A DNA stretch of 64,000 nucleotides from Salipiger sp. IMCC34102 (GCF_004145405.1 NZ_SELQ01000003.1:1-64000); one strand, 5' to 3'. Positions 16,891-26,434 are shown, counted from the stretch's first letter. Program-made: numbers and translations. The notes: generated by a model from the letters alone, not told the origin.

Positions 16891-19313
16891 TTCGTCACCT
16901 GCTGTGCTTTGCGGCCGGCCAGCTTTTCCAGCACGGCCTGTCGTTCTCCGAACATCTGAATGGTGCCGTCCGCCAGCAGCATGACCTTGTCGACCGAGCT
17001 GAGAAGCGACGGCTTCTGCGTTATGACCACGACGGTGATCTTGTTGGCTTGAGCGTGCTTGATCGCGCGGGCCAGCGCCTTGTCGCCGCTGGTATCGAGG
17101 TTGGAGTTCGGCTCGTCCAGGACGACGAAACGCGGCCCGCCGAAGAACGCCCGCGCCAGTGCGATGCGCTGCTTCTGCCCGCCCGAAAGGGGCGATCCAT
17201 CGGCGGCGACCACCGTCTCGTAGCCCTGCGGCAGGATTGCGATCATCTCATGCACGTCCGCCAGCCGCGCAGCCTCGAAGATTTCCTCGTCCGTCGCCTC
17301 GTCGCGCATGCGTGCAATGTTGGCCTTGATGGTGCCGGGAAACAGCTGCACGTCTTGCGGCAGGTAACCGATGTTCTCGCCGAACTGGCGCGGATCCCAG
17401 TTGCGCAGGTCCATCAGATCCAGCCGCACGTTGCCGGAGGTCGGCAGGATCGATCCCACCAGCATCTTGCCCAGCGTCGTCTTGCCGGCCCCCGAGTTTC
17501 CGATGACCGCCAGCGTCTCGCCCGCGTTGAGTGAGAAGCTGATCCCGTTGAGAATGACCTGCTTCGTGCCGCCCGGGACGTAGAGCAGGCGCTCGACGTC
17601 CAGCCGGCCCTGCGGTTTCGGCAGCCAGAGTTTCTCGAATTGGTGCTTCGGCCCCGACAGCAGGGCCTTGATCCGCCCGAAGGCCATCCGGGACAGCGAA
17701 AAGCCATTCCAGCCTTCGATGGCCCCTTCGATGGGCGCCAGCGCGCGGCCCGCGATGATCGAAGCCGCGATGACCATGCCGCCGGTGATCTCTCCGAGAA
17801 TGGCCAGGTAAGCGCCCCAGCCCAGCATTCCGACCTGCGTCAGCATCCGCACGATCCGAGACACCGCGGCAGAGGTGATGTTGCGGTCCTGCGCATGGAC
17901 TTGCGCGGTCAGGGACGCGGCGGTGTCGCGGCCCCAGATCGTCACGGCTTCGGGGATCATCGCCAGCGCGTTGATGATCTGTGAATTGCGCGACATGGAA
18001 TCGAGGTGCAGGTTCGCCCGCGACTGAGCCGCGTTGGCGGTCATGAAAGGCTTTGCCGTGATCTTCTGGTTGATCAGCGCGACCCCCAACAGCAGCAGCG
18101 AGCTGACCACGACGATCGATCCCAGATGCGGGTGCACCAGATAGATCGCCAGCACGAAGATCGGCGCGAAGGGCACATCGAGAAACGAGATCAGCGTGCC
18201 GGAGACGAGAAAGCCCCGTAGCGTCTGCAAGTCGCCCAGTGTCTGGTATTCGCGCCCGTTGCTGTGCAGCGACGAATGAGCCGCCGCGCTGAGGATCGGT
18301 GCGCCCAGCTGGGCCGCCAGTTCGACCGCCGTACGCATCAGAACGTAGCGCCGGACCGCATCGAAGATGGCCTGCAGGATCACCGCGCCCACGATGATGA
18401 CCGTCAGCATCACCAAGGTGTCGACCGAGCGGCTTGTCAGGACCCGGTCGGAAATCTGGAACAGGTAAATCGGAATGGCGAGGATCAGGATGTTCGTCGC
18501 ACAGGTCAGCAACAAGACGAACAGCATGTTCTTCTTGACCGCCGCCACTCCGATCCGAAGGGCCGCGTTGAAATCCTCGGACCCCAGTCGCTTGTGAAAT
18601 TTCGGAGGTTTGTCCTGACCGCCGCCCGCGCCGCCGACGGCACCGCCGCCATCGCCCTTGGAGATCGGGCCGGTGCTGCCATCGATCGTGGCTTTGACCT
18701 TGGCATCCGTGTCGGTGGCACGGGCCTGCGTCGGAGCGATCGGGCCTTTCGGCTTGGCCGGTTCGGACGCGGCCGGCGTAGCGGACCTGACCGGTTCGGA
18801 TGGCGCCGGCGTGGCGGACCTGACCGGTTCAAACGAGGCCGACGTAGCGGACCTGACCGGTTGGGATGAGGCGGACGTCGCGGACCTGGCCGGTTTGGAC
18901 TGGGCCGAGACTTCGGGTTTCGGGGCGGACGCCGCTGCCGACGGTGCCTGAGTGTCTGCACGCGACGGCACGGGCTCTGCCACCGCAGCCTTGGCCATGT
19001 TTTCGGTCACGGATCGGGGGGGGCTTTCAGCCTTTGCCTGCACGGAGGGCATGCCGCGCCCGGTCTTCAGGCCGACATTTGCGCTGGCGGTGCGCAGTTT
19101 GCTCGGCAGCACGAAGGTATCTTCGGGTCCACATGTGGCGGCACAGGGAACCGGCGGAAACCAGCTTTGCCTCGCTTCGGCACGGCCACGCGTCTCTCCG
19201 CCAGCCCTGTTGATCCGGCTGTCGGCGCTCAGGAACATGGGCAGATCTCGGTTTCCGGCAGGCCGGCCCGGGCGTGGGGAGGATTTCACCTTGCCGTCAG
19301 GATGATCTTTCAC
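16887..19313 (-). CDS. Type I secretion ABC ATPase/permease (PrtD-like) with long repetitive N-terminal extension
   Basis: An 808-residue half-transporter. Residues ~230-530 form the six-helix transmembrane domain typical of PrtD/AprD-like exporters (no C39 peptidase). The ATPase domain has Walker A GNSGAGKTT, signature LSGGQKQR and Walker B FVVLDEPNSNLD. The first ~225 residues are an atypical low-complexity extension, including 11-residue repeats (PVRSAT-rich) and a Gly-rich linker. The start is GTG 19313 with GGAGAAACC upstream. It overlaps the HlyD gene and lies 42 bp after the 775-residue protein gene, so it exports one or both proteins encoded upstream. Confidence 0.93.
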   Translation of the reverse strand: MKDHPDGKVKSSPRPGRPAGNRDLPMFLSADSRINRAGGETRGRAEARQSWFPPVPCAATCGPEDTFVLPSKLRTASANVGLKTGRGMPSVQAKAESPPRSVTENMAKAAVAEPVPSRADTQAPSAAASAPKPEVSAQSKPARSATSASSQPVRSATSASFEPVRSATPAPSEPVRSATPAASEPAKPKGPIAPTQARATDTDAKVKATIDGSTGPISKGDGGGAVGGAGGGQDKPPKFHKRLGSEDFNAALRIGVAAVKKNMLFVLLLTCATNILILAIPIYLFQISDRVLTSRSVDTLVMLTVIIVGAVILQAIFDAVRRYVLMRTAVELAAQLGAPILSAAAHSSLHSNGREYQTLGDLQTLRGFLVSGTLISFLDVPFAPIFVLAIYLVHPHLGSIVVVSSLLLLGVALINQKITAKPFMTANAAQSRANLHLDSMSRNSQIINALAMIPEAVTIWGRDTAASLTAQVHAQDRNITSAAVSRIVRMLTQVGMLGWGAYLAILGEITGGMVIAASIIAGRALAPIEGAIEGWNGFSLSRMAFGRIKALLSGPKHQFEKLWLPKPQGRLDVERLLYVPGGTKQVILNGISFSLNAGETLAVIGNSGAGKTTLGKMLVGSILPTSGNVRLDLMDLRNWDPRQFGENIGYLPQDVQLFPGTIKANIARMRDEATDEEIFEAARLADVHEMIAILPQGYETVVAADGSPLSGGQKQRIALARAFFGGPRFVVLDEPNSNLDTSGDKALARAIKHAQANKITVVVITQKPSLLSSVDKVMLLADGTIQMFGERQAVLEKLAGRKAQQVTK
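18755..18909 (-). repeat. 33-bp tandem repeats encoding PVRSAT units
   Basis: Four full copies of a 33-bp unit (18778-18810, 18811-18843, 18844-18876, 18877-18909) plus a partial copy at the left encode an 11-residue Ser/Ala/Pro/Arg repeat in the N-terminal extension of the secretion ATPase. Copies differ at a few positions, so this is an older, in-frame expansion. Copy number could vary between strains. Confidence 0.85.
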
Positions 19314-19355
19314 GGTTTCTCCAGTTCTCGAAGGTCGGCGGTCGGGTGTTCCTGG

Positions 19356-21683
19356 TCATGCCAGTACCGACTGCATGATATCCGCGGACCCCGGCATGTC
19401 GGCCATGTGGCCCTCGGTGGGTAGCGAAAGAGTGTCTGCAAGCTCTTCGCCCAGAAGATCGTCGGCAAGGAAGGCCACGGCCTCGTTCGCGAGTTGCGAG
19501 ATCTTCGCCCCCGACGGGACCGCTTCGGTGTCGAGAAGCTCGGCCTGGTGGATCAACGCATCGGAGTAGGTCTCTCCCTGGGCCATGATCGTGCTGTCGA
19601 CCCCGATATCGCGGATCGCAGCCACGTTCGCGAGCATGTTCGACCCGGTGACGATCTCGGCCTGCGCCTGCAGGGCATCGGCGAATTCGTCGCGCGCCAG
19701 ATGGACCTGATCGGCGTCACCCAGGATATTGACCTGGTCCACGACGTTGACGGTCGTGAAGTCACCATCGATATAAAGCACCCGCAAAAGCTCTGTCCCG
19801 TGAAAGAGCTCGTCCTGCGCGATCGCATCGGACATGGCCGCGTCCGCTTCTGCGAGACCGGCCAGCGCGTCCCGAAACGCCTGGGTCATCTCGGCGTCGG
19901 TGACGGCTCCGATGCGTTCGATAATGGCCTCGTTGTAGAGCAGGTTGTCCGAGGTCGAGAATGCCGGTGTCGCGGCATCCGTCTCAGCAATGTTCGCCGC
20001 CTCGGCGGGGTGATCATCAGGTGAGGCAGGTGCGGAGGTTTCGATGCCGGAAAGGCCCTCCCTGACGGTCGCCGTGCCCTCGGTCGCGATGGCCCGGTCC
20101 GATACCACCGGGGCAGTCGCCTCCTGTGCGGGGACAGTTGCAACCTGGTTCGCAGGCCCCGGCGCAGCACCTGCGTCGTGGTCGTTCGAAACGGGCTCTG
20201 TCTGCAACGCGACACCGGAAAATTCGTCTTGTCCAAGGACGATATCGCTGTCGAACAGAACGTTGGTCTGGGAGATCAGGTTCACGTCGATCAGGTCGCC
20301 GTTCGCGACGATCAGGTCGTACTGAAATCCCAGTTCGAAGGCTTCGAAACTATTGGAAAGGCCGTTTTCCCCCATGCCGAGAAACAGCCCGGATCCCCCC
20401 AGCGTAATGCTCGCTTGATCGAAGTCGGTGGTGAAATTGTGCTGCTGGACCCAGTTCAGCTGCGTCACGGGTCCGTCGAGCCGCGCGATCACCCAGTTGG
20501 AGGGAAGAGTGCTCGCGACATCGCTTCCTTCCGGGCTCGGCAAATTTGCCGAGCGTCCTGCTATTCCGATCGTTGCGACGTTCAGATCGTCCGAGTCCCC
20601 AACTGTCTCGGTCGGCGATCGAAGCGTCGACGATACTTGATCGTGTTCGACCAGAAGATTGACCTGGCTGATCCCGTCGAAACGGATCACGTCGCCCGCG
20701 ACCACGATTGCGGGGGCGTCCAGCCAGTTCGATGTCACGCTTGCGGTGTTGATGAGGGTGTTCGCCCCCGTGACGATCAGGTTGCCATCCTCGGCCCGGC
20801 TGTCGTCATTGTCCGGCGCGGTGGCCGGTCCGAAATCGGAACGGGCCTTTGCAACCTCCGTCTCGGCCTTACGATCCTGCAGGTAACGCGGTAGCAAGGC
20901 GTCGAAATCGGGCTTCTCGGTAACGAGGTCTCCGTTTGCAAGCAGGACGTTCTTTGCCTGCGCGCCCGACATGACGGTCTCGGAGAGCGTGTGGCCGACA
21001 TCCTCTTGCACCTGTTCGGCAGCCTGCACGATCCGGGGCAGGACCTGCATCCAGTCGGCCGTGGCGGGATCCAGGTCCGCCGGAATCGGGGAAAGCGTCG
21101 TCGCCGTTTCGGCGAGGCCATCCAGCGCGGCGTGCAGCGCCGCGACAGATTGCATGTCGGCGAACGCGGGAGAGCCGAAGACATCGTCGTCGTTAAACGT
21201 ATTGTACTGCACGGTGAGCGTCGCCAAGCTCGATGCGGCGGGAAGAGAATGGACCACGCTCGGAGGGGCGGGATTCGGCACCACGGGATCCGGTACCGCG
21301 GGATCCGGTACCGCGGGATCCTTGGTCGGATCGAGTGGGGGGGCCACGGATACCGGCTCGATGCGCGCTTCGACCGGCTCTGAAACCGTCAGTTCGGACA
21401 AGTTCGCCGATCCGAAAATCGGATCGAATGCAATCGAATGATCGACTTCGACCGGCATCAGGCTGACCGGGAAGACGATATAGTCGAGTTCGGCGTCGAA
21501 CCCGTCCAGCTTGTAGTCGTGCTTGTGGAAAATTCCCGGGGTCTCGAGCAGTTGCATCTCGCGTTCCGCGATCTGAGCAGCCCGGAAAGTGTCGTAATCG
21601 AGGCGCGCCCTGATCTGGTCCGTCAGCAATTCGAAGGAGCCGATGAAATGCGCGATCTTTTCTGAAAGGGCGTCGAGGGGCAT
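19356..21683 (-). CDS. T1SS-associated repeat protein of unrecognised family
   Basis: A 775-residue, very acidic protein without signal peptide. Residues 1-80 look globular (LSEKIAHFIGSFELLTDQIR), followed by a Pro-rich linker (DPAVP repeats, ~115-140). From ~300 onward it carries recurring beta-rich units: QVNLLVEHDQV (~334), QTNVLFDSDIV (~468), QVNILGDADQV (~644), and a second recurrent motif GANTLIN (~305) and GSNMLAN (~679). The same motifs appear in the neighbouring repetitive protein. No catalytic motif was found. Lack of signal peptide and gene position suggest it is a type I secretion substrate or a substrate-handling partner; I cannot name the family. Confidence 0.75.
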   Translation of the reverse strand: MPLDALSEKIAHFIGSFELLTDQIRARLDYDTFRAAQIAEREMQLLETPGIFHKHDYKLDGFDAELDYIVFPVSLMPVEVDHSIAFDPIFGSANLSELTVSEPVEARIEPVSVAPPLDPTKDPAVPDPAVPDPVVPNPAPPSVVHSLPAASSLATLTVQYNTFNDDDVFGSPAFADMQSVAALHAALDGLAETATTLSPIPADLDPATADWMQVLPRIVQAAEQVQEDVGHTLSETVMSGAQAKNVLLANGDLVTEKPDFDALLPRYLQDRKAETEVAKARSDFGPATAPDNDDSRAEDGNLIVTGANTLINTASVTSNWLDAPAIVVAGDVIRFDGISQVNLLVEHDQVSSTLRSPTETVGDSDDLNVATIGIAGRSANLPSPEGSDVASTLPSNWVIARLDGPVTQLNWVQQHNFTTDFDQASITLGGSGLFLGMGENGLSNSFEAFELGFQYDLIVANGDLIDVNLISQTNVLFDSDIVLGQDEFSGVALQTEPVSNDHDAGAAPGPANQVATVPAQEATAPVVSDRAIATEGTATVREGLSGIETSAPASPDDHPAEAANIAETDAATPAFSTSDNLLYNEAIIERIGAVTDAEMTQAFRDALAGLAEADAAMSDAIAQDELFHGTELLRVLYIDGDFTTVNVVDQVNILGDADQVHLARDEFADALQAQAEIVTGSNMLANVAAIRDIGVDSTIMAQGETYSDALIHQAELLDTEAVPSGAKISQLANEAVAFLADDLLGEELADTLSLPTEGHMADMPGSADIMQSVLA
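21285..21321 (-). repeat. 15-bp tandem repeat in the Pro-rich linker
   Basis: GGGATCCGGTACCGC occurs twice in tandem (21285-21299, 21300-21314) followed by a 7-bp partial copy. It encodes the DPAVP repeats of the 775-residue protein. Near-identity points to recent slippage. Confidence 0.85.
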
Positions 21684-21764
21684 CTGAAGCGACCGTTCGG
21701 GAAAAGAAAAAACATCTAGTTCAAGGGGTCGGCCGGTGCCGGATGGGCAGAGGCCGGGTATCCA

Positions 21765-21783
21765 GGGCCGGACGGACCGGCCC
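21765..21783 (-). terminator. Intercistronic stem-loop after the acidic protein gene
   Basis: GGGCCGG-(ACGGA)-CCGGCCC forms a perfect 7-bp GC stem 21 bp downstream of the acidic protein stop and upstream of the 775-residue protein. There is no U-tract, so it may be an mRNA-stabilising or attenuating hairpin giving more of the putative cargo than of the export machinery. Inferred by eye. Confidence 0.4.
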
Positions 21784-21803
21784 CGGATGTTGGTGCTTAC
21801 GCT

Positions 21804-24800
21804 TTAGGTGTCGCTGTCGTCGCCGACGTAGTTGGAGCTGAACGAGCCCCCGACGACATTCATGTCGACGGTGTTGCCCAGTACGTTGGCACCCATGATG
21901 ATGTCCTGGTTGAAAGCAGAGACATCGACGGCTGCCGCGGCGGAGGCGTAGGATTCGCCGGTCACGTAACCGTCGTCTCCGTTGCCCGAGCCCCAGGATC
22001 CGGCATTCCCGCCGGCCCCGCCGTCGCCGCCGCTGGCCGTGCCGCCATTGGCACCGTCGACGGCACCGCCATTGGCGTCACCGCCCATGGAAGCCCCGCC
22101 GGCGGCGGCCCCGGACGCACCGGAGATCGCGCTGGCCATGCCGCTTCCGCCACCCATGGCGTCCACGGTCACGTCACCCGAAGCGCCGGCCTCGGCCATC
22201 GCATCCGCCGAAGAGCCTGCCTCGCCGCCGGCACCGGTCGAGATATCGGTGTCGTTGTCGGTCATGCTCTCGTTCAGCGCTTCGGCTGCAAGATCCGACA
22301 AGCCGCCGAAGCCGCCCATCCCATCTGCCGAGCCGTCGGCGTCGCCGTCGCTGTTCGACGCGTTGGACGATCCGGTGTCGCCACCGGAGCCGCCTGTGGC
22401 GTCGGCATCGGCGGAGCCGTCCGAACCGGTGTCCGAGGTCGTCGAGGCCTCGTTGCCGTTGGCACTGCCCTCGGTCATCGAGGACGCTTCGCCGCTGGCA
22501 TCGGCATCCTGCTCCGCGGTGGCCATGGAAGCCCCCCCGTCGCCGGTGTCGACATCCGAGCTGGCGCTGCCCGTGCCCGACGCATCGTCATCGGACATGG
22601 CACCGCCCGCGCCGCCGGCGCCGGTCGCGCCGCTGTTGCTGGCCGCGCCGTCGGCATCGTTGTCCACGGCACCGGACATCGCGGTTCCGCCGGCCCCGTC
22701 ACCGCTGTCGGTATCGGCGTCCATGTCGACGTCGGAAGACGCATCGTCGTCCGTTGCGCCGTCTCCGCCATCACCGCTGGTCGACGCGGTGGAGCCGTCG
22801 GCATCGGCACGGGCGTCGTCGTCGGACGCCGCGGTTCCGTCTCCGCTGGAACCGGACATGCCGGCCGCATCGGTACGGGCCACGTTGTCTTGGCGTGCAT
22901 CCCCGGCAATGCCGTTGGACGTGCCACCGTCGCCACCGTCGTTCTCTGCCACAGCCATGCCTTGCGACACCGCGTCGTTGTCGGCATCGGCAGACCCGCC
23001 GTCACCGGACGCGCTGTCCGTCTGGGCCGTCGCATCGTTGTTGGCGTCGTTGTCCGAGCTCGCGTCGCCGTCGCCGCCGTCGCCGCTCATCGCATCGGTG
23101 CCGGAATTGGCATCGATATCGTTGTACGACTGACCGGCATCGCCGTTGGTATCCCCACCCGCGCCGCTGTCGTTGTCAGCATCGGACGATCCGTCGACGC
23201 TCGCGTCATTATCGGACGCGCCGGCACCGCCGTCACCGCCGTTCGAGTCGGTCGACCCACCGGCTTGGACATTGGCATCGTCGTCGGCGACACCCTGTCC
23301 GCCGTTCCCCGAGCCGGCCGCACCGCCACTGGTCACGTCGCTGTCGCCATCGGTCCCGATACCGCCTCCGGAGGCGCTGGCATCGCCTGCATCACCGGCA
23401 TCACCATCCGCGTCGGCGTAGCCGATACCGACACCGTACCCGGCCATCGCTCCGGCATCACCGGCATCGCCGCCGTCACCGGCCTCGCTGCCCGCGCCGG
23501 CATCGTCGTCGCCGACCTGGCTCTTGCTAACGAAGGAAGAGCTGCCGTCGTGATCGTCGTCGTCGCCAGCGGATCCGCCGTCGCCGCCGTCACCGCTTTG
23601 CGCCGAGGCACCCGAAGCACCCAGGCCATATCCACCGGCGCCGGCGTTGTTGTCGCCGCCGCTGCCGGAGTCGCTGTCGACATCGGTTTCGGCGTCGGTG
23701 CGCACGGTGCTATCGACGCGGCTGTCGGCGTCGCCACCGGTACCGTCTCCACCGCTGCTGTCGCTGGAGGTCGAGGACGATCCGCCGCTGGAGTCGACGT
23801 CACCGTCCGTGTCGCCGCTGGCTCCGCCGGTCGCCGCACCTTCCGCGTCGGACCAACCGACGTTGGCGGCGTTGCCGTCCGTATCGCCGCTGTCCCCAGC
23901 CGTTCCGTCGGCTTCGCTCGCGCTTTCGCCGTCGGCATCGTTGCGGGCGACCTGGTCCTGCGATCCACTGTCGCCGCCTTCCGCCTCGCTGGATCCGCCG
24001 GTGTCGCCGTCGGACATGGCATCGACGTCGCCATCGATATCACCGCCATTGCCACCGTCGGCATCGCCGTCGGAGGAGGCTTCACCGTCACGGCTTGCAT
24101 CGCCCGAACCAGAACCTGCGTCGCCGGCCGCGCTGTCGGAGTCTGCCGACGAGGTGGCGTCATTCCCGGCCAAGCCCAGTGCAAGGGCATCGCCGGACTC
24201 ACCACCCGCGCCGCTCGAATCGCTGTCGGTGCTCGCGTCGGAGGCGAGATCCACGTCGCCGTCGATCGCGCCGCCGTCACCGCCTGCGGCATCGCTGTCG
24301 GTTCCGGTGGTGGTGTCGGACCCCATGCCGCTGTCGACGTCGCCGCTGTCGCCACCCTCGGCCAGGGCGCCCGTCAGCGTCAGGTTCACTGCGGTGGTGT
24401 CGGACGTCTGCGACTGCGCGCCACCGTCACCCCCGTCCGCATCGCTGTCACTGTCGGTCGATGCATCGGTGTCGTTGTCGGTGTCGGCCTGGGCCATGCC
24501 GGACGCACCGCCGTCGGAGTGGACATCGGCGCCCGCCGCGGAATCACCGCCGCCCTGGGCGGCACCGCCCGTGGTGTCACCGCCGTCCGCGTCACCGGTC
24601 ACGCTGCGCGCGACACTGTCGGCGTTCGAGGTGTTCTCGGTCGTTCCGGTCGACGTGTCGCCGTTCGAACCGCCGTCATCGTCGGAGCTGACATCGCCGC
24701 CCCCGTTGGAGGTCGAGCTGTCGTTATCGGCATCGACGGATCCGCCGTCGCCCGCTGCTCCGTCCGCTTCGACATCGGCGGACCCATCGGCATCCCCACC

Positions 24801-25907
24801 GTTCTCGGAGCTGCTGTCGCCGCCGTCGCCGCCTTCGGCCCCCGCGGCGCCGCCGACCAGGCCATTGAACGCCGCGTTACCGCTGGCATCCGCCGCGCCG
24901 GTCGCGCCGCCGTCACCGGATGCGCCGTCCGCGTCGCCCGTGTCGCCGGATGCACCACCATCGGAATCCGTGCTTCCGCTCTCGGTCTCGCCGCCGGTCG
25001 CGGCGCCACCGTCGGCATACGTATCGCCGGAGCTTTCCGCACCGTTGGAATCGACCGCGATTCCTTCGGACGCGGTGGCCGTGCCGCCCTCCGCACCGCC
25101 GTTGTTTTCGAACGTGCCCGTATTGCTGACGGTCGCTTCCTCGACGATGTCCTGATCGTCCAGCACGTTGTTCTGGTTGTTCACGACACCGGCGTCATTG
25201 CCTTCGCCGTTGAGAGAGTTGTCCAGAAAATCGCTGGCGTGGAAATCGTCCCCGAACCCGGAGTCGATGTCACCTTCCGCGACGAAGATGTGGCCAGTGG
25301 TCGAATTGGTCAGATCGAAATCGGCGAAGTCGTCGTCGTTGGGCTGATATCCGTCCATATCCATGGACATGTCGGCGCTGACATCGACGGTGACGGTCGT
25401 GTCGCTCTCGGATGATACGTCGCTCGTGATGTCGGCGTCGACACTGGTGTCAGACATCGACGAGGAATCGCTGTCGGCATCGGACTCAGCATCGCTGTCG
25501 GCGTCACTGTCTGCACCGCTGTCGGACATGCTGTCCGCATCGCTGTCGGCGTCGCTTTCGGCATCCGAGTCCGCATCGCTATCGGATGCGCTGCCCGCGT
25601 TGCTGTCGGAGCCGCCGGTGGCGTTCGCCGACCCGTCCGCGGTGGCGGCTCCGTTCCCCGTGCCGGTGCCGTCGCCGGAGCCGCTCCCGTCACTGCCGGA
25701 CCCGGCATGCGAGCCGGAATTGGAACCACTCGTCGCGTCGCTGTCGGAGGAGGTCTCGTTCTCGTTGGAATTGTCGTTGTCGTTGTCGTTGTGGCTTGAC
25801 GTATCGGTGACGGTTTCCGTGGAAGTGGCGGTGCTGCTTTCGAAATCGTCGTGATCGTCGGACTCGTAACCGGATCCGCCGAAAATGATGCTGTTTCTAT
25901 CTTTCAT
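21804..25907 (-). CDS. Giant Asp/Gly/Ser/Ala-rich repetitive protein, probable T1SS substrate
   Basis: About 1367 residues from ATG 25907; the frame stays open to 26105 and an upstream GTG is possible. The start MKDRNSIIFGGSGYESDDHD leads into a Ser-Asp/Asn-rich stretch (SDADSDAESDADS), then a short less repetitive part (~200-280) with NNQNNVLDDQDIV, then ~1000 residues of imperfect SGDGGDG-x-DND-type repeats almost devoid of Lys, Cys and aromatics. The end (DIIMGANVLGNTVDMNVVGG) is hydrophobic and again matches the 775-residue neighbour. There is no signal peptide. Composition suggests extreme acidity, disorder without calcium, and a secreted adhesin, matrix or ion-binding role. Classical RTX nonapeptides (GGxGxDxLx) are not seen. 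No family recognised. Confidence 0.78.
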   Translation of the reverse strand: MKDRNSIIFGGSGYESDDHDDFESSTATSTETVTDTSSHNDNDNDNSNENETSSDSDATSGSNSGSHAGSGSDGSGSGDGTGTGNGAATADGSANATGGSDSNAGSASDSDADSDAESDADSDADSMSDSGADSDADSDAESDADSDSSSMSDTSVDADITSDVSSESDTTVTVDVSADMSMDMDGYQPNDDDFADFDLTNSTTGHIFVAEGDIDSGFGDDFHASDFLDNSLNGEGNDAGVVNNQNNVLDDQDIVEEATVSNTGTFENNGGAEGGTATASEGIAVDSNGAESSGDTYADGGAATGGETESGSTDSDGGASGDTGDADGASGDGGATGAADASGNAAFNGLVGGAAGAEGGDGGDSSSENGGDADGSADVEADGAAGDGGSVDADNDSSTSNGGGDVSSDDDGGSNGDTSTGTTENTSNADSVARSVTGDADGGDTTGGAAQGGGDSAAGADVHSDGGASGMAQADTDNDTDASTDSDSDADGGDGGAQSQTSDTTAVNLTLTGALAEGGDSGDVDSGMGSDTTTGTDSDAAGGDGGAIDGDVDLASDASTDSDSSGAGGESGDALALGLAGNDATSSADSDSAAGDAGSGSGDASRDGEASSDGDADGGNGGDIDGDVDAMSDGDTGGSSEAEGGDSGSQDQVARNDADGESASEADGTAGDSGDTDGNAANVGWSDAEGAATGGASGDTDGDVDSSGGSSSTSSDSSGGDGTGGDADSRVDSTVRTDAETDVDSDSGSGGDNNAGAGGYGLGASGASAQSGDGGDGGSAGDDDDHDGSSSFVSKSQVGDDDAGAGSEAGDGGDAGDAGAMAGYGVGIGYADADGDAGDAGDASASGGGIGTDGDSDVTSGGAAGSGNGGQGVADDDANVQAGGSTDSNGGDGGAGASDNDASVDGSSDADNDSGAGGDTNGDAGQSYNDIDANSGTDAMSGDGGDGDASSDNDANNDATAQTDSASGDGGSADADNDAVSQGMAVAENDGGDGGTSNGIAGDARQDNVARTDAAGMSGSSGDGTAASDDDARADADGSTASTSGDGGDGATDDDASSDVDMDADTDSGDGAGGTAMSGAVDNDADGAASNSGATGAGGAGGAMSDDDASGTGSASSDVDTGDGGASMATAEQDADASGEASSMTEGSANGNEASTTSDTGSDGSADADATGGSGGDTGSSNASNSDGDADGSADGMGGFGGLSDLAAEALNESMTDNDTDISTGAGGEAGSSADAMAEAGASGDVTVDAMGGGSGMASAISGASGAAAGGASMGGDANGGAVDGANGGTASGGDGGAGGNAGSWGSGNGDDGYVTGESYASAAAAVDVSAFNQDIIMGANVLGNTVDMNVVGGSFSSNYVGDDSDT

Positions 25908-26361
25908 GACTAATGCTTTCGTTTCAATGCCATAGCGCACCGCCAGTTCATTCAAAGCGGTCACCGATACGGCTTCTTGGATTAGATGTTCGAATCCGAA
26001 ACCGGCGCGATCGCTACCGGTCGGCGGACAGATCGTCTTGCGCTGTCTGTGTGTAAGCAGCCCTCCCCCAAAGGTCCCCCAGGTTGCACACACATCGCGG
26101 CTCATTTCGCGGTTGTGACAAGATGTGTCTCAGCAGCGAAACAAGTCTTGCCGGCAGGGCGATGGTGCGACGTGGTGCACGAATATTAAGCCGCCAAGAG
26201 GCTTTGTTTCGAACCTAGCAAATGGGTTAGAGGGCGCGCCGAATCAGGCAAATAATTGCTATGCAAAAGAAACTTCCACGGTCGGTCGCCCGGGAATCAA
26301 CTTCTAATTGTAATTCGGTTCTCACTCACACTAGGGGCGCAAAACTAGTAAATGTCTGATC

Positions 26362-26393
26362 GAAAACCAAAAACCTCCGACCCGCGACGGAGG
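26362..26393 (-). terminator. Rho-independent terminator, minus strand, without obvious gene
   Basis: Read leftwards, CCTCCG-(8-nt loop)-CGGAGG is followed at once by TTTTTGGTTTT, the stem-plus-U-tract form of an intrinsic terminator. No minus-strand gene ends here; the LuxR gene is on the other strand. It could end a small RNA made from about 26400-26560, or insulate the locus. Confidence 0.5.
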
Positions 26394-26405
26394 CTGCCCG
26401 ATTTC

Positions 26406-26434
26406 TTGACGAATGAACGAATTAACTATTTGAT
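26406..26434 (+). promoter_or_regulatory. Possible promoter of the LuxR-type regulator
   Basis: TTGACG (26406-26411) and TTTGAT (26429-26434) are 17 bp apart, 134 bp upstream of the regulator start. The -35 is good, the -10 is weak (4 of 6). Confidence 0.3.

Noticed and set aside
18755-18909. Repeats considered as a CRISPR array
   Set aside because: The 33-bp units are directly tandem with no spacers and keep the coding frame of the secretion ATPase.
22890-25415. Very long plus-strand open frames (up to ~840 codons) opposite the acidic repeat protein
   Set aside because: They mirror the GAC/GGC/TCG-type codon repeats of the minus-strand gene, have no start signal or family motif, and several mutually exclusive frames are open at once.
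21804-25907. Acidic protein as an RTX toxin
   Set aside because: GGxGxDxLx nonapeptides are not seen; the repeats are GDGGDG/DNDA-like with no hydrophobic sixth position.
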